This document shows, piece after piece, positions 15,383 through 23,057 of a stretch of DNA of 29,207 bases. The stretch covers positions 1-29,207 of the forward strand of contig CAMBSS010000035.1 in assembly GCA_945870465.1 (NCBI GenBank), in the 5' to 3' direction. The first letter of the stretch is position 1. The number at the start of each line of letters is the position of its first letter. The position numbers and the translations under genes are program-made. The notes under the pieces are model-generated. The model saw only the letters and a list, made by a program, of their open reading frames with translations, ran no database searches and had not been told where the DNA came from. The stretch is from Bordetella parapertussis (lineage in GTDB: Bacteria; Pseudomonadota; Gammaproteobacteria; Burkholderiales; SG8-41).

Positions 15383-16612
15383 TCAGATCAGTTTCTGCAG
15401 CCGCAGGCTGGCTACGGCCTGCGCGTCGTAACCCAGCCAGTCGCGCAAAATCGTGGCAGTGTGCTCGCCGAGCTTGGGCGGCGGCGTGCGGTAGGTCGCG
15501 TTGCTGCCGTCGATGCCGATGCCGAGGCCGACCTGCGGCACGCGGCGTCCGCCACTGTCCGCTGTATACAACAAACCGCGCGCAATCAATTCCGGGTCCT
15601 GCGCGAGGTCTTCAACGCTGTTGACCGGCCCGGCCGGCACTTTCGCCTGCACAAAGAGCTGCAGCCATTCGTCGCGCGGCTTCGTTTTCAGGATCGACTG
15701 AATGTCGGCAACGATTTCCGCACGCGCCCCGCGCCGGTCCGCGTTGCTGGCGTGACGCGGATCCTCGCCTTTCTCCGCCTGCCCGACCGCCTGCCAGAAC
15801 CGCTTCCAGATTGCGTCGTTGCCGAGACCCAGCGTCAGCGGCTTGTCCTGCGTGTCGAACGCCTGGTACACCGCGATCACGCTGTCTTTGGCGCCCGTGC
15901 GCTGCGGCACTTCGCCAGTGCCGAGGTAAGGCACGATGCGCGGCGACATGAAGCGCGTCATGCTGTCCACCATCGCGATGTCGATGTGATGGCCTTTGCC
16001 GGATTTGGCGCGCTCGAACAGGGCGGCGAGCGTTGCCATCGCGGCATCCATGCCGGAAATCAAATCGGCGGCAGGCGTGCCGACTTTTTGCGGCGGGCTG
16101 TCCGCCTCACCGGTCAGGTCCATCACGCTGCTATAGCCCTCGGCGATCAGGTCGTAACACGGAAAATCCTTGCGCGCGCCGGTAAGTCCGAAACCCGTCA
16201 GCGATACGAACACGAGATCGGGCCTGATCTTCTGCAGCGCCGCATAGTCGATGCCGAGTTTTTTCTGCACGCGCCCGACCAGGTTGACGATGACGACATC
16301 GGCCTTCTTGACGAGGTCGTGCAGAACCTTGCGCCCTGCTTCGCCGCTGTAGTCGAGCGTGATGCTTTCCTTGTTGCGGTTCACGGAGAGGAACCACAGC
16401 GATTCGCCCTCATGCCAGGGCGGCCCCCATGCACGGCAATCGTCGCCGCTGCCCGGCCGTTCGATCTTGATCACGCGCGCGCCCATGTCGGCGAGCAACA
16501 TCGTTGCATATGGCCCGGCGATCGAAGTCGTCAAATCGATGACGGTCACCCCCGCCAGCAACGAAGCCGCGGGCGGCGATGCCGGAACCGGTAAAGCGTC
16601 TAGAGGCAGCAT
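15383..16612 (-). CDS. CaiB/BaiF (family III) CoA-transferase
   Basis: This 409-residue family III CoA-transferase moves CoA between an acyl-CoA donor and a carboxylic acid acceptor. N-terminal GVTVIDLTTSIAGPYATMLLADMGARVIKIERP is family typical (reported here as residues 21-53). The expected catalytic aspartate is Asp154 in PCYDLIAEGYSS. The C-terminal half has PAGPVNSVEDLAQDP, also typical. Length is normal and the frame is intact. It is the last gene of the minus-strand group P2-B7-CMD-B6-SDR-CoA transferase, separated from the SDR by repeat R4. It gives the cluster a second way, besides the ligase at 1252-2931, to activate acids. Substrate unknown. Confidence 0.92.
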   Translation of the reverse strand: MLPLDALPVPASPPAASLLAGVTVIDLTTSIAGPYATMLLADMGARVIKIERPGSGDDCRAWGPPWHEGESLWFLSVNRNKESITLDYSGEAGRKVLHDLVKKADVVIVNLVGRVQKKLGIDYAALQKIRPDLVFVSLTGFGLTGARKDFPCYDLIAEGYSSVMDLTGEADSPPQKVGTPAADLISGMDAAMATLAALFERAKSGKGHHIDIAMVDSMTRFMSPRIVPYLGTGEVPQRTGAKDSVIAVYQAFDTQDKPLTLGLGNDAIWKRFWQAVGQAEKGEDPRHASNADRRGARAEIVADIQSILKTKPRDEWLQLFVQAKVPAGPVNSVEDLAQDPELIARGLLYTADSGGRRVPQVGLGIGIDGSNATYRTPPPKLGEHTATILRDWLGYDAQAVASLRLQKLI

Positions 16613-16673
16613 GAGTTCGCCTTTATCTGGTTCATGGATTCGGCAACATATTTATTACAACTCAATCTTGAAC

Positions 16674-16852
16674 CGCAAAGGATTCACTTTAATACCCTCT
16701 TGAGGGGGTACGCAAAGGACGCGAAGGGAAACTTCATACTCCACTCACAATGCAATCGACACATGATGCCGACGCAGAATCCCGCGAGCAACAAATGTGA
16801 TTTATATCGCACTGGAATTCCTTTGCGTCCTTCGCGTCCCTTGCGGTTCAAT
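16674..16852. repeat. Inverted triplet-unit repeat R4 (9-nt units) with nested mini-hairpin
   Basis: The left arm has three 9-nt units: CGCAAAGGA (16674-16682), CGCAAAGGA (16711-16719) and CGCGAAGGG (16720-16728), with a 28-nt segment between units 1 and 2. The right arm at 16819-16852, read on the other strand, starts with ATTGAAC and then CGCAAGGGA, CGCGAAGGA, CGCAAAGGA. TTGAAC also precedes left unit 1. The spacer is 90 nt. The right arm ends 11 nt from the SDR stop codon; the element fills most of the gap before the CoA-transferase start. Function unknown. Confidence 0.85.
16683..16710. repeat. Nested mini-hairpin inside R4
   Basis: The segment contains AATACCCTCTTGAGGGGGTA, a hairpin with stem TACCCTC/GGGGGTA (one T-G wobble) and loop TTGA. 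It sits exactly between left-arm units 1 and 2 and matches the segment at 189-215 at 22 of 27 aligned positions. Confidence 0.75.
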
Positions 16853-16863
16853 CTGTCGTAACC

Positions 16864-17646
16864 TTACACCGTGCGGTCGCGAATAGTGCGTCCGCCGTCG
16901 ACCGTGACTATTGTGCCGCTTACGTACGAAGCGCGCGCGGAGGCCATGAACACGATCACATCCGCCAGTTCGTCGACCGTGGCGAGGCGGCCAAGCGGCG
17001 CGCTCTTGGTCAATTCGCGCCAGCGGCTGCTGTCGCCCAATTTCGTTTGCGCCAGATTTTCGATACGCGCACGCGAACGCTCGGTTTCAGTGGCGCCTGG
17101 ATTCACGCCCAGCACGCGCACGCCGTAGTCGACGCTCTCACCGCCCAGCGCCCGTGAAAACGCCATCAGCGCGGCATTGCCCGCCGTGCCTGCTATGTAT
17201 ACCGGGGCCGGCCGCTCGCCCGCAGTGCCGATCACGTTGACGATGACGCCCTTTTTGCGTTCGCGCATGCGCGCGTAAATGGCACGCGTGAGGTTGATAT
17301 AGCCGAACACTTTGAGGTCCCAGGCTTCGCGCCAGCGCTTCTCATCCACCGCCAGCAAATCGCCCTGCGGAATCGCGCCCGCGTTGTTGACCAGTATGTC
17401 GACGTCACCGCATGCGGCAACCAGGCTGTCGGCGCTTTCACTGCGCGACAGGTCGACGGGGTGACAGGTGATTTTGACTTTACTTTCTTTGGCAATCTTC
17501 GCGCGCGCTGCTTCGAGGTCCTCCGCTTTGCGCGATGCCAGGTGCACGTTGCAGCCTTCCAGCGCGAAATGCCGCGCCACCGCAAACCCGATTCCGCGCG
17601 ACGCTCCCGTCACCAGCGCGGTCATGCCTTTTAATTCCAAATCCAT
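16864..17646 (-). CDS. SDR-family protein with degenerate catalytic site
   Basis: A 260-residue classical SDR by fold: cofactor motif TGASRGIG (13-20), Asp65 in HPVDLS, NNAG (87-90), and the C-terminal VDGG. The catalytic centre is unusual. Where Ser is expected after the IVNV strand the sequence is IVNVIGTAG (no Ser), and after Tyr150 the residue at +4 is Thr154 (YIAGT), followed by AGNAALMAF, so the YxxxK lysine is missing. Either this subfamily uses another mechanism or the protein is a non-catalytic binder. NADP/NAD preference is unclear. It lies between Bug B6 and the CoA-transferase gene, with repeat elements R5 and R4 on either side. Confidence 0.85.
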   Translation of the reverse strand: MDLELKGMTALVTGASRGIGFAVARHFALEGCNVHLASRKAEDLEAARAKIAKESKVKITCHPVDLSRSESADSLVAACGDVDILVNNAGAIPQGDLLAVDEKRWREAWDLKVFGYINLTRAIYARMRERKKGVIVNVIGTAGERPAPVYIAGTAGNAALMAFSRALGGESVDYGVRVLGVNPGATETERSRARIENLAQTKLGDSSRWRELTKSAPLGRLATVDELADVIVFMASARASYVSGTIVTVDGGRTIRDRTV

Positions 17647-17679
17647 GTCTCAATTCCCCATTTAATTCAAAAAATGAAC

Positions 17680-17836
17680 CGCAAAGGATGCGAAGGCCGC
17701 AAAGGAAGGCGAAAGAAAACTCAAAATATGAAAGCTGGCGCTACATGAAGTTAATCATGTAATCCCGTATACCAGTTCAATTTACTCTTGGTTAGCTCTT
17801 TGCCGGTTTTCCTTCACGTCCTTTGCGTCCTTCGCG
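17680..17836. repeat. Inverted triplet-unit repeat R5 (9-nt units)
   Basis: The left arm 17680-17706 holds CGCAAAGGA, TGCGAAGGC, CGCAAAGGA. The right arm 17810-17836, read on the other strand, holds CGCGAAGGA, CGCAAAGGA, CGTGAAGGA. The arms match imperfectly because the units differ between positions, but unit length and order agree. The spacer is 103 nt and AT-rich. It belongs to the same unit family as R4, only one gene away. It lies between the B6 stop (17857) and the SDR start (17646). No nested mini-hairpin here. Confidence 0.82.
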
Positions 17837-17856
17837 GTGAAAGATTTTTTGTTGCA

Positions 17857-18837
17857 TTACTCGGTGACTATGCCCGCCGACTTGGCGATGCGCATGTTCT
17901 GTGCGACTTCGTTGCGGATGAAAGCGCCGAACTCCTCCGGCGTGCTGGTGCTCGGTTCGAGCCCCTGCTTGCGCAACGCGTCGCTCATTTCCGGTGTATT
18001 GACGATGGAGCCGATCACCGCGTTGAGGCGCGTAACGATTTCACGCGGCGTGCCCGCCGGCACCAGCATGCCGTACCAGCCCGAACGGTCAAAACCTTTG
18101 AGTCCGGATTCGTCGAGCGTCGGAATCGTGGGCATGATGACCCAGCGTTTGCCGATGCTGACGGCAAGCGGCCTTACTTTCCCAACCTGCATCATCGGTT
18201 GCGCGGCGGGGTAGCTCGCGAAGATCATATCGGCCTGGCCTACCGCGGTCGCGACGACCCCGTCGGATACGCCTTTGTACGGGATATGCACGAGCTTGAT
18301 TTGCGCCATCGAACTGAAAAGCTCGGTGGTGATATGTGCCGAACTGCCGATGCCCGACGATGCGTAATTCAGCTTGCCGGGGTTTGCGCGGGCCAGCGCA
18401 ATCAATTCCCTGGCCGAGCGCGCGGGCACTGAAGGATTGACGACAACCACCCACGGCCCCAGCACGATACGCGTCACGGGAACGAAATCGCGCTCGAGAT
18501 CGTACGGCAGCTTGCGGCGTATGGCGGGCTGCGCGGCATCCGCCGCCGGCATCAGCAGCAACGCGTAGCCGTCGGGCGCCGACTTGGCGACAAATTCGGT
18601 GGCGATCGCGCCGCCGCTGCCGAGACGGTTTTCGATGACGACCGGCTGCCCGAGTATCGCGGAGAGCCTGGGAGCCAGCATGCGCGCCGTCACGTCGGAG
18701 GCGCCGCCCGCCGCAAAACCGACGATCACCTTGATGGGTTTAGCGGGATAGGCCGGCACCTGGGCGAGCATGGGCGAGGACGCCAGGCCAAGGCAGGTAG
18801 CGACGCCCAGACGCAATGACCATTGATTTCGGCGCAT
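17857..18837 (-). CDS. Bug/TctC-type periplasmic solute-binding protein B6 (atypical middle loop)
   Basis: A 326-residue exported binding protein; the ATG at 18837 follows AAGGGAAAG and gives a signal peptide cleaved near MLAQ/VP (about 26). Loop 1 is GFAAGGASD (40-48). Two positions deviate from the other Bug proteins: the usual AVNPxLYKxLPYD segment reads MPAADAAQPAIRRKLPYD (about 96-113), and loop 2 is HIPYKGVSDGV instead of HIPYKGxGPA. These are the ligand-facing regions of the family, so a different ligand is likely. It starts 4 bp after the carboxymuconolactone-decarboxylase-like gene, suggesting tight co-expression. Confidence 0.91.
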   Translation of the reverse strand: MRRNQWSLRLGVATCLGLASSPMLAQVPAYPAKPIKVIVGFAAGGASDVTARMLAPRLSAILGQPVVIENRLGSGGAIATEFVAKSAPDGYALLLMPAADAAQPAIRRKLPYDLERDFVPVTRIVLGPWVVVVNPSVPARSARELIALARANPGKLNYASSGIGSSAHITTELFSSMAQIKLVHIPYKGVSDGVVATAVGQADMIFASYPAAQPMMQVGKVRPLAVSIGKRWVIMPTIPTLDESGLKGFDRSGWYGMLVPAGTPREIVTRLNAVIGSIVNTPEMSDALRKQGLEPSTSTPEEFGAFIRNEVAQNMRIAKSAGIVTE

Positions 18838-18841
18838 GCTA

Positions 18842-19234
18842 CTACTTTCCCTTGGCATCCTGCTCATTGAAGAAATTCTGCGCGATGCGAAAGCTATCGA
18901 GCGCCGCGGGAATTCCGCAGTAGATTGCTGTCTGCATCAGCACTTCCTGCACGTCCTCGCGGCTGACGCCGACGTTCTGCGCCGCAACGAGATAGATCTT
19001 CACTTCCTCGGAACGGCCCATCGCCGTCAATACGCCGAGGTTGAGCAGCGCGCGCGTGCGGCGGTCGAGTCCCGGCCGGCTCCACAGCGTGCCCCAGACG
19101 TATTCGGCTATTAATTCCTGGAACGGCCGGTTGAAATCGGTGGTCGTCTTCGCCGCGGCGTCGACGTATTTGTCGCCCAGCACTTCGCGGCGCACTTTTT
19201 GTCCTTTTTCGTACAGTTCCTTGTTCACTTGCAT
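18842..19234 (-). CDS. Carboxymuconolactone decarboxylase family protein (PcaC-like)
   Basis: A 130-residue small alpha-helical protein, the length of 4-carboxymuconolactone decarboxylase. It contains WSRPGLDRRTRALLNLGVLTAMGR (central) and the C-terminal TAIYCGIPAALDSFRIA block, both hallmarks of the PcaC branch. The CxxC pair of AhpD peroxidase-type members is absent, so decarboxylase/isomerase-like chemistry is favoured. In the protocatechuate branch PcaC converts 4-carboxymuconolactone to beta-ketoadipate enol-lactone, but no other pca gene is in the window, so the actual substrate is open. It lies between two Bug genes (B7 and B6). The start at 19234 is preceded by AAGGAGAT, a strong ribosome binding site. 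Confidence 0.88.
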   Translation of the reverse strand: MQVNKELYEKGQKVRREVLGDKYVDAAAKTTTDFNRPFQELIAEYVWGTLWSRPGLDRRTRALLNLGVLTAMGRSEEVKIYLVAAQNVGVSREDVQEVLMQTAIYCGIPAALDSFRIAQNFFNEQDAKGK

Positions 19235-19273
19235 CTCCTTGCTGTGGTTAATCGAATTGATGCGCGCGATGCA

Positions 19274-20242
19274 CTACTCGGCCTGAATACCGACCGCCTT
19301 GATGACCTTGCCCCATTTGACGACTTCGCTGGCTATGTATTTACCGAACTCGGCGGAAGAATTGCCGAGCGGCTCAGCACCCAGTCCTGCGAAACGCTCT
19401 AACACGTCGGGTTCGCGCAGGATCGCGTTGATGGTCTGGTTCAGTTTGGCGACTATGGCCGGCGGCGTGCGCGCCGGCAGCAGCACGCCGTACCACAGAC
19501 TGCTTTCGTAGCCGGGCACGCCGGATTCCGCGACAGTCGGCAAGTCCTGAATGGCGGGCGACCGTTTGGCGGTGGATATCGCAATCGCGCGCAGCCGTCC
19601 GGCTTTGACATGCGGCAGAGAGCTCGGCATCGGATCAAATACGAGCTGTACCTGGCCCGCTAGCAAAGCCGGCATGGCCTGCCCGCTGCCTTTGAACGGC
19701 ACGTGGACGACATTGATGCCCGCCATGGATTTCAGCAGCTCCATCGCCATGTGGCTCGAGCTTCCGCTGCCCGATGACGAATAGTTCAGCTCGCCCGGCC
19801 GCGCCTTGGCGAGGGCAAGCAACTCCTTCAGCGTCGCCGCCTTTACGCCCGGATGCACGACGAGCAGTTGCGGCATCGAAACCGTTTGCGAGACCGGCGC
19901 GAAATCGCGCAGGGAATCGTAATCGAGTTTTTTGTACAGGCCCGGATTGATCGCCAGTATGCTGGTAGCGCCCGAGAGCAGCGTGTAGCCGTCGGGCGGC
20001 GCCTTGGCGACTATGCCGGCGGCGATCGTGCCGCTCGCACCCGCGCGGTTGTCGATGATCACCGGCTGGCCCAGGTGCTCGCTCAGTTTCTGGCCGATGA
20101 TGCGCGATGTGATGTCGGACGCGCCGCCGGCCGTAAAGCCGACCACGTATCGGATCGGTTTGGCGGGATAGCCTTGCGCATGCGCGAGCGATGCGACCGC
20201 GCATGCAATAAAAATACAGGGCAATGACCAGTGAATATGCAT
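19274..20242 (-). CDS. Bug/TctC-type periplasmic solute-binding protein B7
   Basis: A 322-residue binding protein with a short signal peptide (MHIHWSLPCIFIACAVASLAHAQ reported as residues 1-23; cleavage after AHA or AHAQ). Loop 1 is GFTAGGASD (35-43), loop 2 HVPFKGSGQA, which has Phe for Tyr and Gln for Pro. Its N-terminal half resembles B6 (YPAKPI, VGFxAGGASD), so these two may be an older duplicate pair. It is located between P2 and the PcaC-like gene in the same direction, 39 bp before the latter, and is preceded by the REP-like hairpin at 20262-20310. Ligand unknown. Confidence 0.92.
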   Translation of the reverse strand: MHIHWSLPCIFIACAVASLAHAQGYPAKPIRYVVGFTAGGASDITSRIIGQKLSEHLGQPVIIDNRAGASGTIAAGIVAKAPPDGYTLLSGATSILAINPGLYKKLDYDSLRDFAPVSQTVSMPQLLVVHPGVKAATLKELLALAKARPGELNYSSSGSGSSSHMAMELLKSMAGINVVHVPFKGSGQAMPALLAGQVQLVFDPMPSSLPHVKAGRLRAIAISTAKRSPAIQDLPTVAESGVPGYESSLWYGVLLPARTPPAIVAKLNQTINAILREPDVLERFAGLGAEPLGNSSAEFGKYIASEVVKWGKVIKAVGIQAE

Positions 20243-20261
20243 GATTTCCTCAATGTCGCGT

Positions 20262-20310
20262 AGCGCAGGCGACTTGCCTGCATTCGCTATGCAGGCGAAT
20301 CCCCTGCGCT
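20262..20310. repeat. REP-like intergenic hairpin
   Basis: Two 22-nt arms (20262-20283 and 20289-20310) beginning and ending AGCGCAGG / CCTGCGCT match at 19 of 22 positions, with a 5-nt loop TCGCT. A GT before the left arm gives a GTAG head as in REP elements. It lies in the 90-bp gap between the P2 stop and the B7 start. No T-run follows on the minus strand, so it is not a classic terminator; an mRNA-stabilising hairpin or a dispersed repeat are possible. Confidence 0.8.
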
Positions 20311-20332
20311 CTCATTATTTTGCAATCCGTTT

Positions 20333-21700
20333 TCAAGGCGACGGCGCCGCCGCCAACCGCGCCAGCACCGCGGCATCGCCCGCTTTGGTTATGTTCCAGC
20401 AGTTTTCGATCAATTGCGAGATCGCGGCGGTCGGCAAGACAGGCGCGGCAAGACCGCGGAATTTCGTTTCGATGTCAGCGTCCGACATCGGGCGCTGCGT
20501 GCTGCCTACCGCGTAGTCTACATGATGATGCAGCGACTTTCCGTCGACGAACTCGATGACGACATCCGCTTCGTCGCCGCGTATCGCGGCATCCGCGGTG
20601 GCGACGACTTTTCCGCGCAGCGCAATGACTTCGGCGTCCGACACGCACGGCATCGCGTATTCCAGCTCCGTCATGCGGCCTTTGATCAATGCAGCCGCCG
20701 CGGAGTGATAGACGCTCAATTTCGCTTCAGAAGTCGTCGCCGGCGTTTTGCGTCCGCACAATTCGAGCACCAGCGGATTGACGCGCAAGGCAATGCGGCT
20801 GATGCCGATTATAGAAATTTCGTGCGCCGCTTTTAGCGTAATACAGCCGTCGATCACCGGGTGGATCACCACGCCGCACGGAAAAGGCTTGTACGTGTTC
20901 TGCGAAACCTCGAACGTCGTGCCGAGGCCGTCGGTGATCGCCGCGAGATTGGGCGCGTCGCCCAGCACGTTCGCGAACCCGCGCGGCGCCTCGATGGCCT
21001 GGTTGGAACTGGTAAAACCCTTATGCGCGAGCAAGGCCGCGCTCAACCCGTTCTGTGCCGCGCGTCCACCGTGGAGATTCTTGCACATCGTGCCGAACAT
21101 CTCGCGCAGGCCCGCCGCTTGCGTCGCCGCGATGCCGAGTGCCCATGTCATGCGCTGCTCATCGAGCCCCAGCAATTTGCCGGCGGCCGCGGCGGCGCCG
21201 AATGTGCCGGCCGTGCCGGTAATGTGCCAGCCACGCGCGTAGTGCCACGGATAAACCACAAGACCCACGCGGCACGCCACTTCGATGCCGAGCAGGAATG
21301 CATGCAGAAAATCGCGGCCTGAAACCGGCGTGCGCTCCGCCAGCGCCAGCACCGCCGGACCGACCACGCCGCCCGCGTGTATCACCGTCTTCAGATGAGT
21401 GTCGCTGAAACCGAGCGCGTCGCCGCTGATGCCGTTCATCAATGCGGCAAGCAGAATATCGACCCGCTCCTTCCTGCCGATGATGCCCGCCTCGCGAGGG
21501 CCTGAAAATTCGTTGAACGTCGCCAGCGCGCATTCAAGCGCTTCGTGCCGGCTGCCGCCGAGCGAGCAGCCTATCCAGTGCAGCAGCGCACGCTGCGCCT
21601 CGTGGACGACCGTGTCCGGTATATCGCCGGGCCGCGACTCGACGATAAATCGCGCCAGCGTGCGCGTTACCTGCGCTGTTTCGTTCGCTACTTGGCTCAT
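20333..21700 (-). CDS. MmgE/PrpD family protein P2 (cis-aconitate decarboxylase/MmgE-like branch)
   Basis: A 455-residue protein from the ATG at 21700 (MSQVANETAQ); an in-frame start at 21757 adds 19 basic residues and is less likely. Active-site positions: Asp100 in GFSD, His108 in HAGGVVGPA, His159 in GWHITGTAG, Lys207 in TMCKNLHGG, Lys271 and His280 in YKPFPCGVVIHP. This arrangement (HAG, GWH, K-LHGG, KPFPC...H) resembles the branch containing cis-aconitate decarboxylase, unlike P1 and P3 which have GGHPSD and ADHSLP blocks. Substrate unknown. No clear Shine-Dalgarno lies before the start. First gene of the minus-strand group that includes B7, the PcaC-like gene, B6, an SDR and a CoA-transferase. 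Confidence 0.87.
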   Translation of the reverse strand: MSQVANETAQVTRTLARFIVESRPGDIPDTVVHEAQRALLHWIGCSLGGSRHEALECALATFNEFSGPREAGIIGRKERVDILLAALMNGISGDALGFSDTHLKTVIHAGGVVGPAVLALAERTPVSGRDFLHAFLLGIEVACRVGLVVYPWHYARGWHITGTAGTFGAAAAAGKLLGLDEQRMTWALGIAATQAAGLREMFGTMCKNLHGGRAAQNGLSAALLAHKGFTSSNQAIEAPRGFANVLGDAPNLAAITDGLGTTFEVSQNTYKPFPCGVVIHPVIDGCITLKAAHEISIIGISRIALRVNPLVLELCGRKTPATTSEAKLSVYHSAAAALIKGRMTELEYAMPCVSDAEVIALRGKVVATADAAIRGDEADVVIEFVDGKSLHHHVDYAVGSTQRPMSDADIETKFRGLAAPVLPTAAISQLIENCWNITKAGDAAVLARLAAAPSP

Positions 21701-21832
21701 GGCAGAGGGAAAATGTTTACGATTTCTTGGGTGCTTACGGCGCGCGCGGGACTGCACAGCGCGGGTAATGCGGAAGTTTTATTTGCCCGGATTGTAACCC
21801 GCCTCCGTCTGGAGCGCGCACCCGGAAAATGG

Positions 21833-21838
21833 TAATAT
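21833..21838 (+). promoter_or_regulatory. Candidate -10 element for tRNA-Val
   Basis: TAATAT lies 30 bp before the tRNA 5' end and is followed by a GC-rich discriminator (TCGCTCCCC), as in stable-RNA promoters under growth-rate control. No good -35 hexamer is at the expected place (CTGGAG at 18 bp). Low confidence. Confidence 0.3.
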
Positions 21839-21867
21839 TCGCTCCCCGTAAGCAGCATGTCTCACGC

Positions 21868-21942
21868 GGGTCGTTAGCTCAGCGGTAGAGCACTGCCTTC
21901 ACACGGCAGGGGCCACTGGTTCGATCCCAGTACGACCCACCA
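21868..21942 (+). tRNA. tRNA-Val (anticodon CAC)
   Basis: The acceptor stem GGGTCGT pairs with ACGACCC, the D-arm is GCTCAGCGGTAGAGC, and the anticodon stem CTGCC/GGCAG encloses the loop TTCACAC with anticodon CAC. The T-arm carries GGTTCGATCC, and the encoded CCA end is at 21940-21942. All four arms pair without mismatch in the acceptor and anticodon stems. It decodes GTG codons. It stands alone, divergent from P2; no direct repeat of its 3' end, integrase or other sign of an integrated element is seen nearby. Confidence 0.97.
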
Positions 21943-21978
21943 TTCAAGCAGCCGTTGCCTATCAGCGCGCCCCAACAG

Positions 21979-22010
21979 GCCGGCGGGACTATCCGGCTCA
22001 TTCATTTTTT
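21979..22010 (+). terminator. Possible intrinsic terminator after tRNA-Val
   Basis: GCCGG (21979-21983) can pair with CCGGC (21993-21997), followed 7 nt later by six T residues (22005-22010). The stem is short and the T-run is displaced, so this is a weak candidate. It lies 37 bp after the tRNA and just before the convergent B8 stop codon. Confidence 0.35.
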
Positions 22011-22042
22011 GCATCCTGCCGGCGCGAAATTTCCTGCGTCGG

Positions 22043-23056
22043 CTACTCAGCGCTTATTCCCGCGTCCTTGACAACCTTGTCCCACTTTATGATTTCGGTC
22101 CGAATGTATTGCGTAAACTGTTCAGGCGTCGTGATCACGGTGTCCGCTCCCAGCGCCAGGAATTTCTGCCGAATCTCGGCAGTTTTAAGAATTTTCACGA
22201 TTTCGGCGTTAAGTCGCACCACGATGTCTTTGGGCGCATGCGCCGGTAACAGCGCGCCGTACCATATCGTGCTTTCATAACCCGGCAAGCCGCCCTCCGC
22301 GATAGTCGGCACTTCCGGAAGGCTCTGCGAGCGGCGTGCTGAAGTAACGCCCAGCGCCCGCAGCCTGCCGGATTTGACCTGTGGCATGGCGGATGCGATC
22401 GTGGAAAAAAATATCGCCACTTGGCCGCTGGCGACATCCACCATCGCGGGGCCGCCGCCTTTATACGGAATGTGCGTCATCTTGACTCCCGCCATGTAGT
22501 TGAACAGTTCCGCCGTAAAGTGATTCGAGCTGCCAACGCCCCCGGACGCGTATGTAAGCTTGCCGCGCTCCGCTTTCGCCAGCGCGATCAGTTCGGCCAC
22601 GGATGCGGCCGGCAGACTGGGCGTGACCACGAGCAGGTTGGGCATGGAAACGATCTGGGCAACCGGCGTAAAGTCCTTGGCGGTGTCGTAGGGAAGATTC
22701 TTATAAAGACTGGGATTCACGGCCAGCGTGCTGGTTGCGGCAACGAACAATGTATAACCGTCGGCCGGCGATCTCGCGACCAGTCCTGCCGCTGCCGACC
22801 CCGCCGCCGCCGGCCGGTTGTCGACGACGATGGGCTGCCCGAGGACTTCACTCAGCCGCAGCCCGACAATGCGCGCGATCACGTCGGTGCCGCCGCCTGC
22901 GCTGTATCCGACGATCAACCGAATCGGCTTGTTCGGATAGTTCTGCGCCGCGGCAGAAGCCGCGCCGCTCAATGCGCAAGCAAGCGTCAATCCGCGCAGC
23001 AAAGGCGGGTATTCCGTCATAGCGCGGTCAAGCAACCAATGGGAAGTGAGGGCCAT
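22043..23056 (-). CDS. Bug/TctC-type periplasmic solute-binding protein B8
   Basis: A binding protein of 337 residues if started at 23056, one base after the B9 stop codon (TAGGATG, a stop-start arrangement that suggests coupling); an alternative ATG at 23020 gives 325 residues and a shorter signal peptide. Cleavage is near SAAAQ/NY. Loop 1 is GYSAGGGTD, loop 2 HIPYKGGGPA. It is a close paralogue of B2: ELFNYMA, THIPYKGGGPAMVDVA, GLPGYESTIWYG and EIxKILK-type blocks agree. Neither start has a strong Shine-Dalgarno, consistent with translation depending on B9. Ligand unknown. Confidence 0.91.
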   Translation of the reverse strand: MALTSHWLLDRAMTEYPPLLRGLTLACALSGAASAAAQNYPNKPIRLIVGYSAGGGTDVIARIVGLRLSEVLGQPIVVDNRPAAAGSAAAGLVARSPADGYTLFVAATSTLAVNPSLYKNLPYDTAKDFTPVAQIVSMPNLLVVTPSLPAASVAELIALAKAERGKLTYASGGVGSSNHFTAELFNYMAGVKMTHIPYKGGGPAMVDVASGQVAIFFSTIASAMPQVKSGRLRALGVTSARRSQSLPEVPTIAEGGLPGYESTIWYGALLPAHAPKDIVVRLNAEIVKILKTAEIRQKFLALGADTVITTPEQFTQYIRTEIIKWDKVVKDAGISAE

Positions 23057-23057
23057 C

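Noticed and set aside
15107..16594. A 495-codon open frame antisense to the CoA-transferase
   Set aside because: High-GC shadow frame: Arg/His/Ala-rich, no family motifs, while the minus strand encodes a complete CoA-transferase.
21868..22040. Integration site of a mobile island at tRNA-Val
   Set aside because: No integrase gene and no second copy of the tRNA 3' end was seen in the window.
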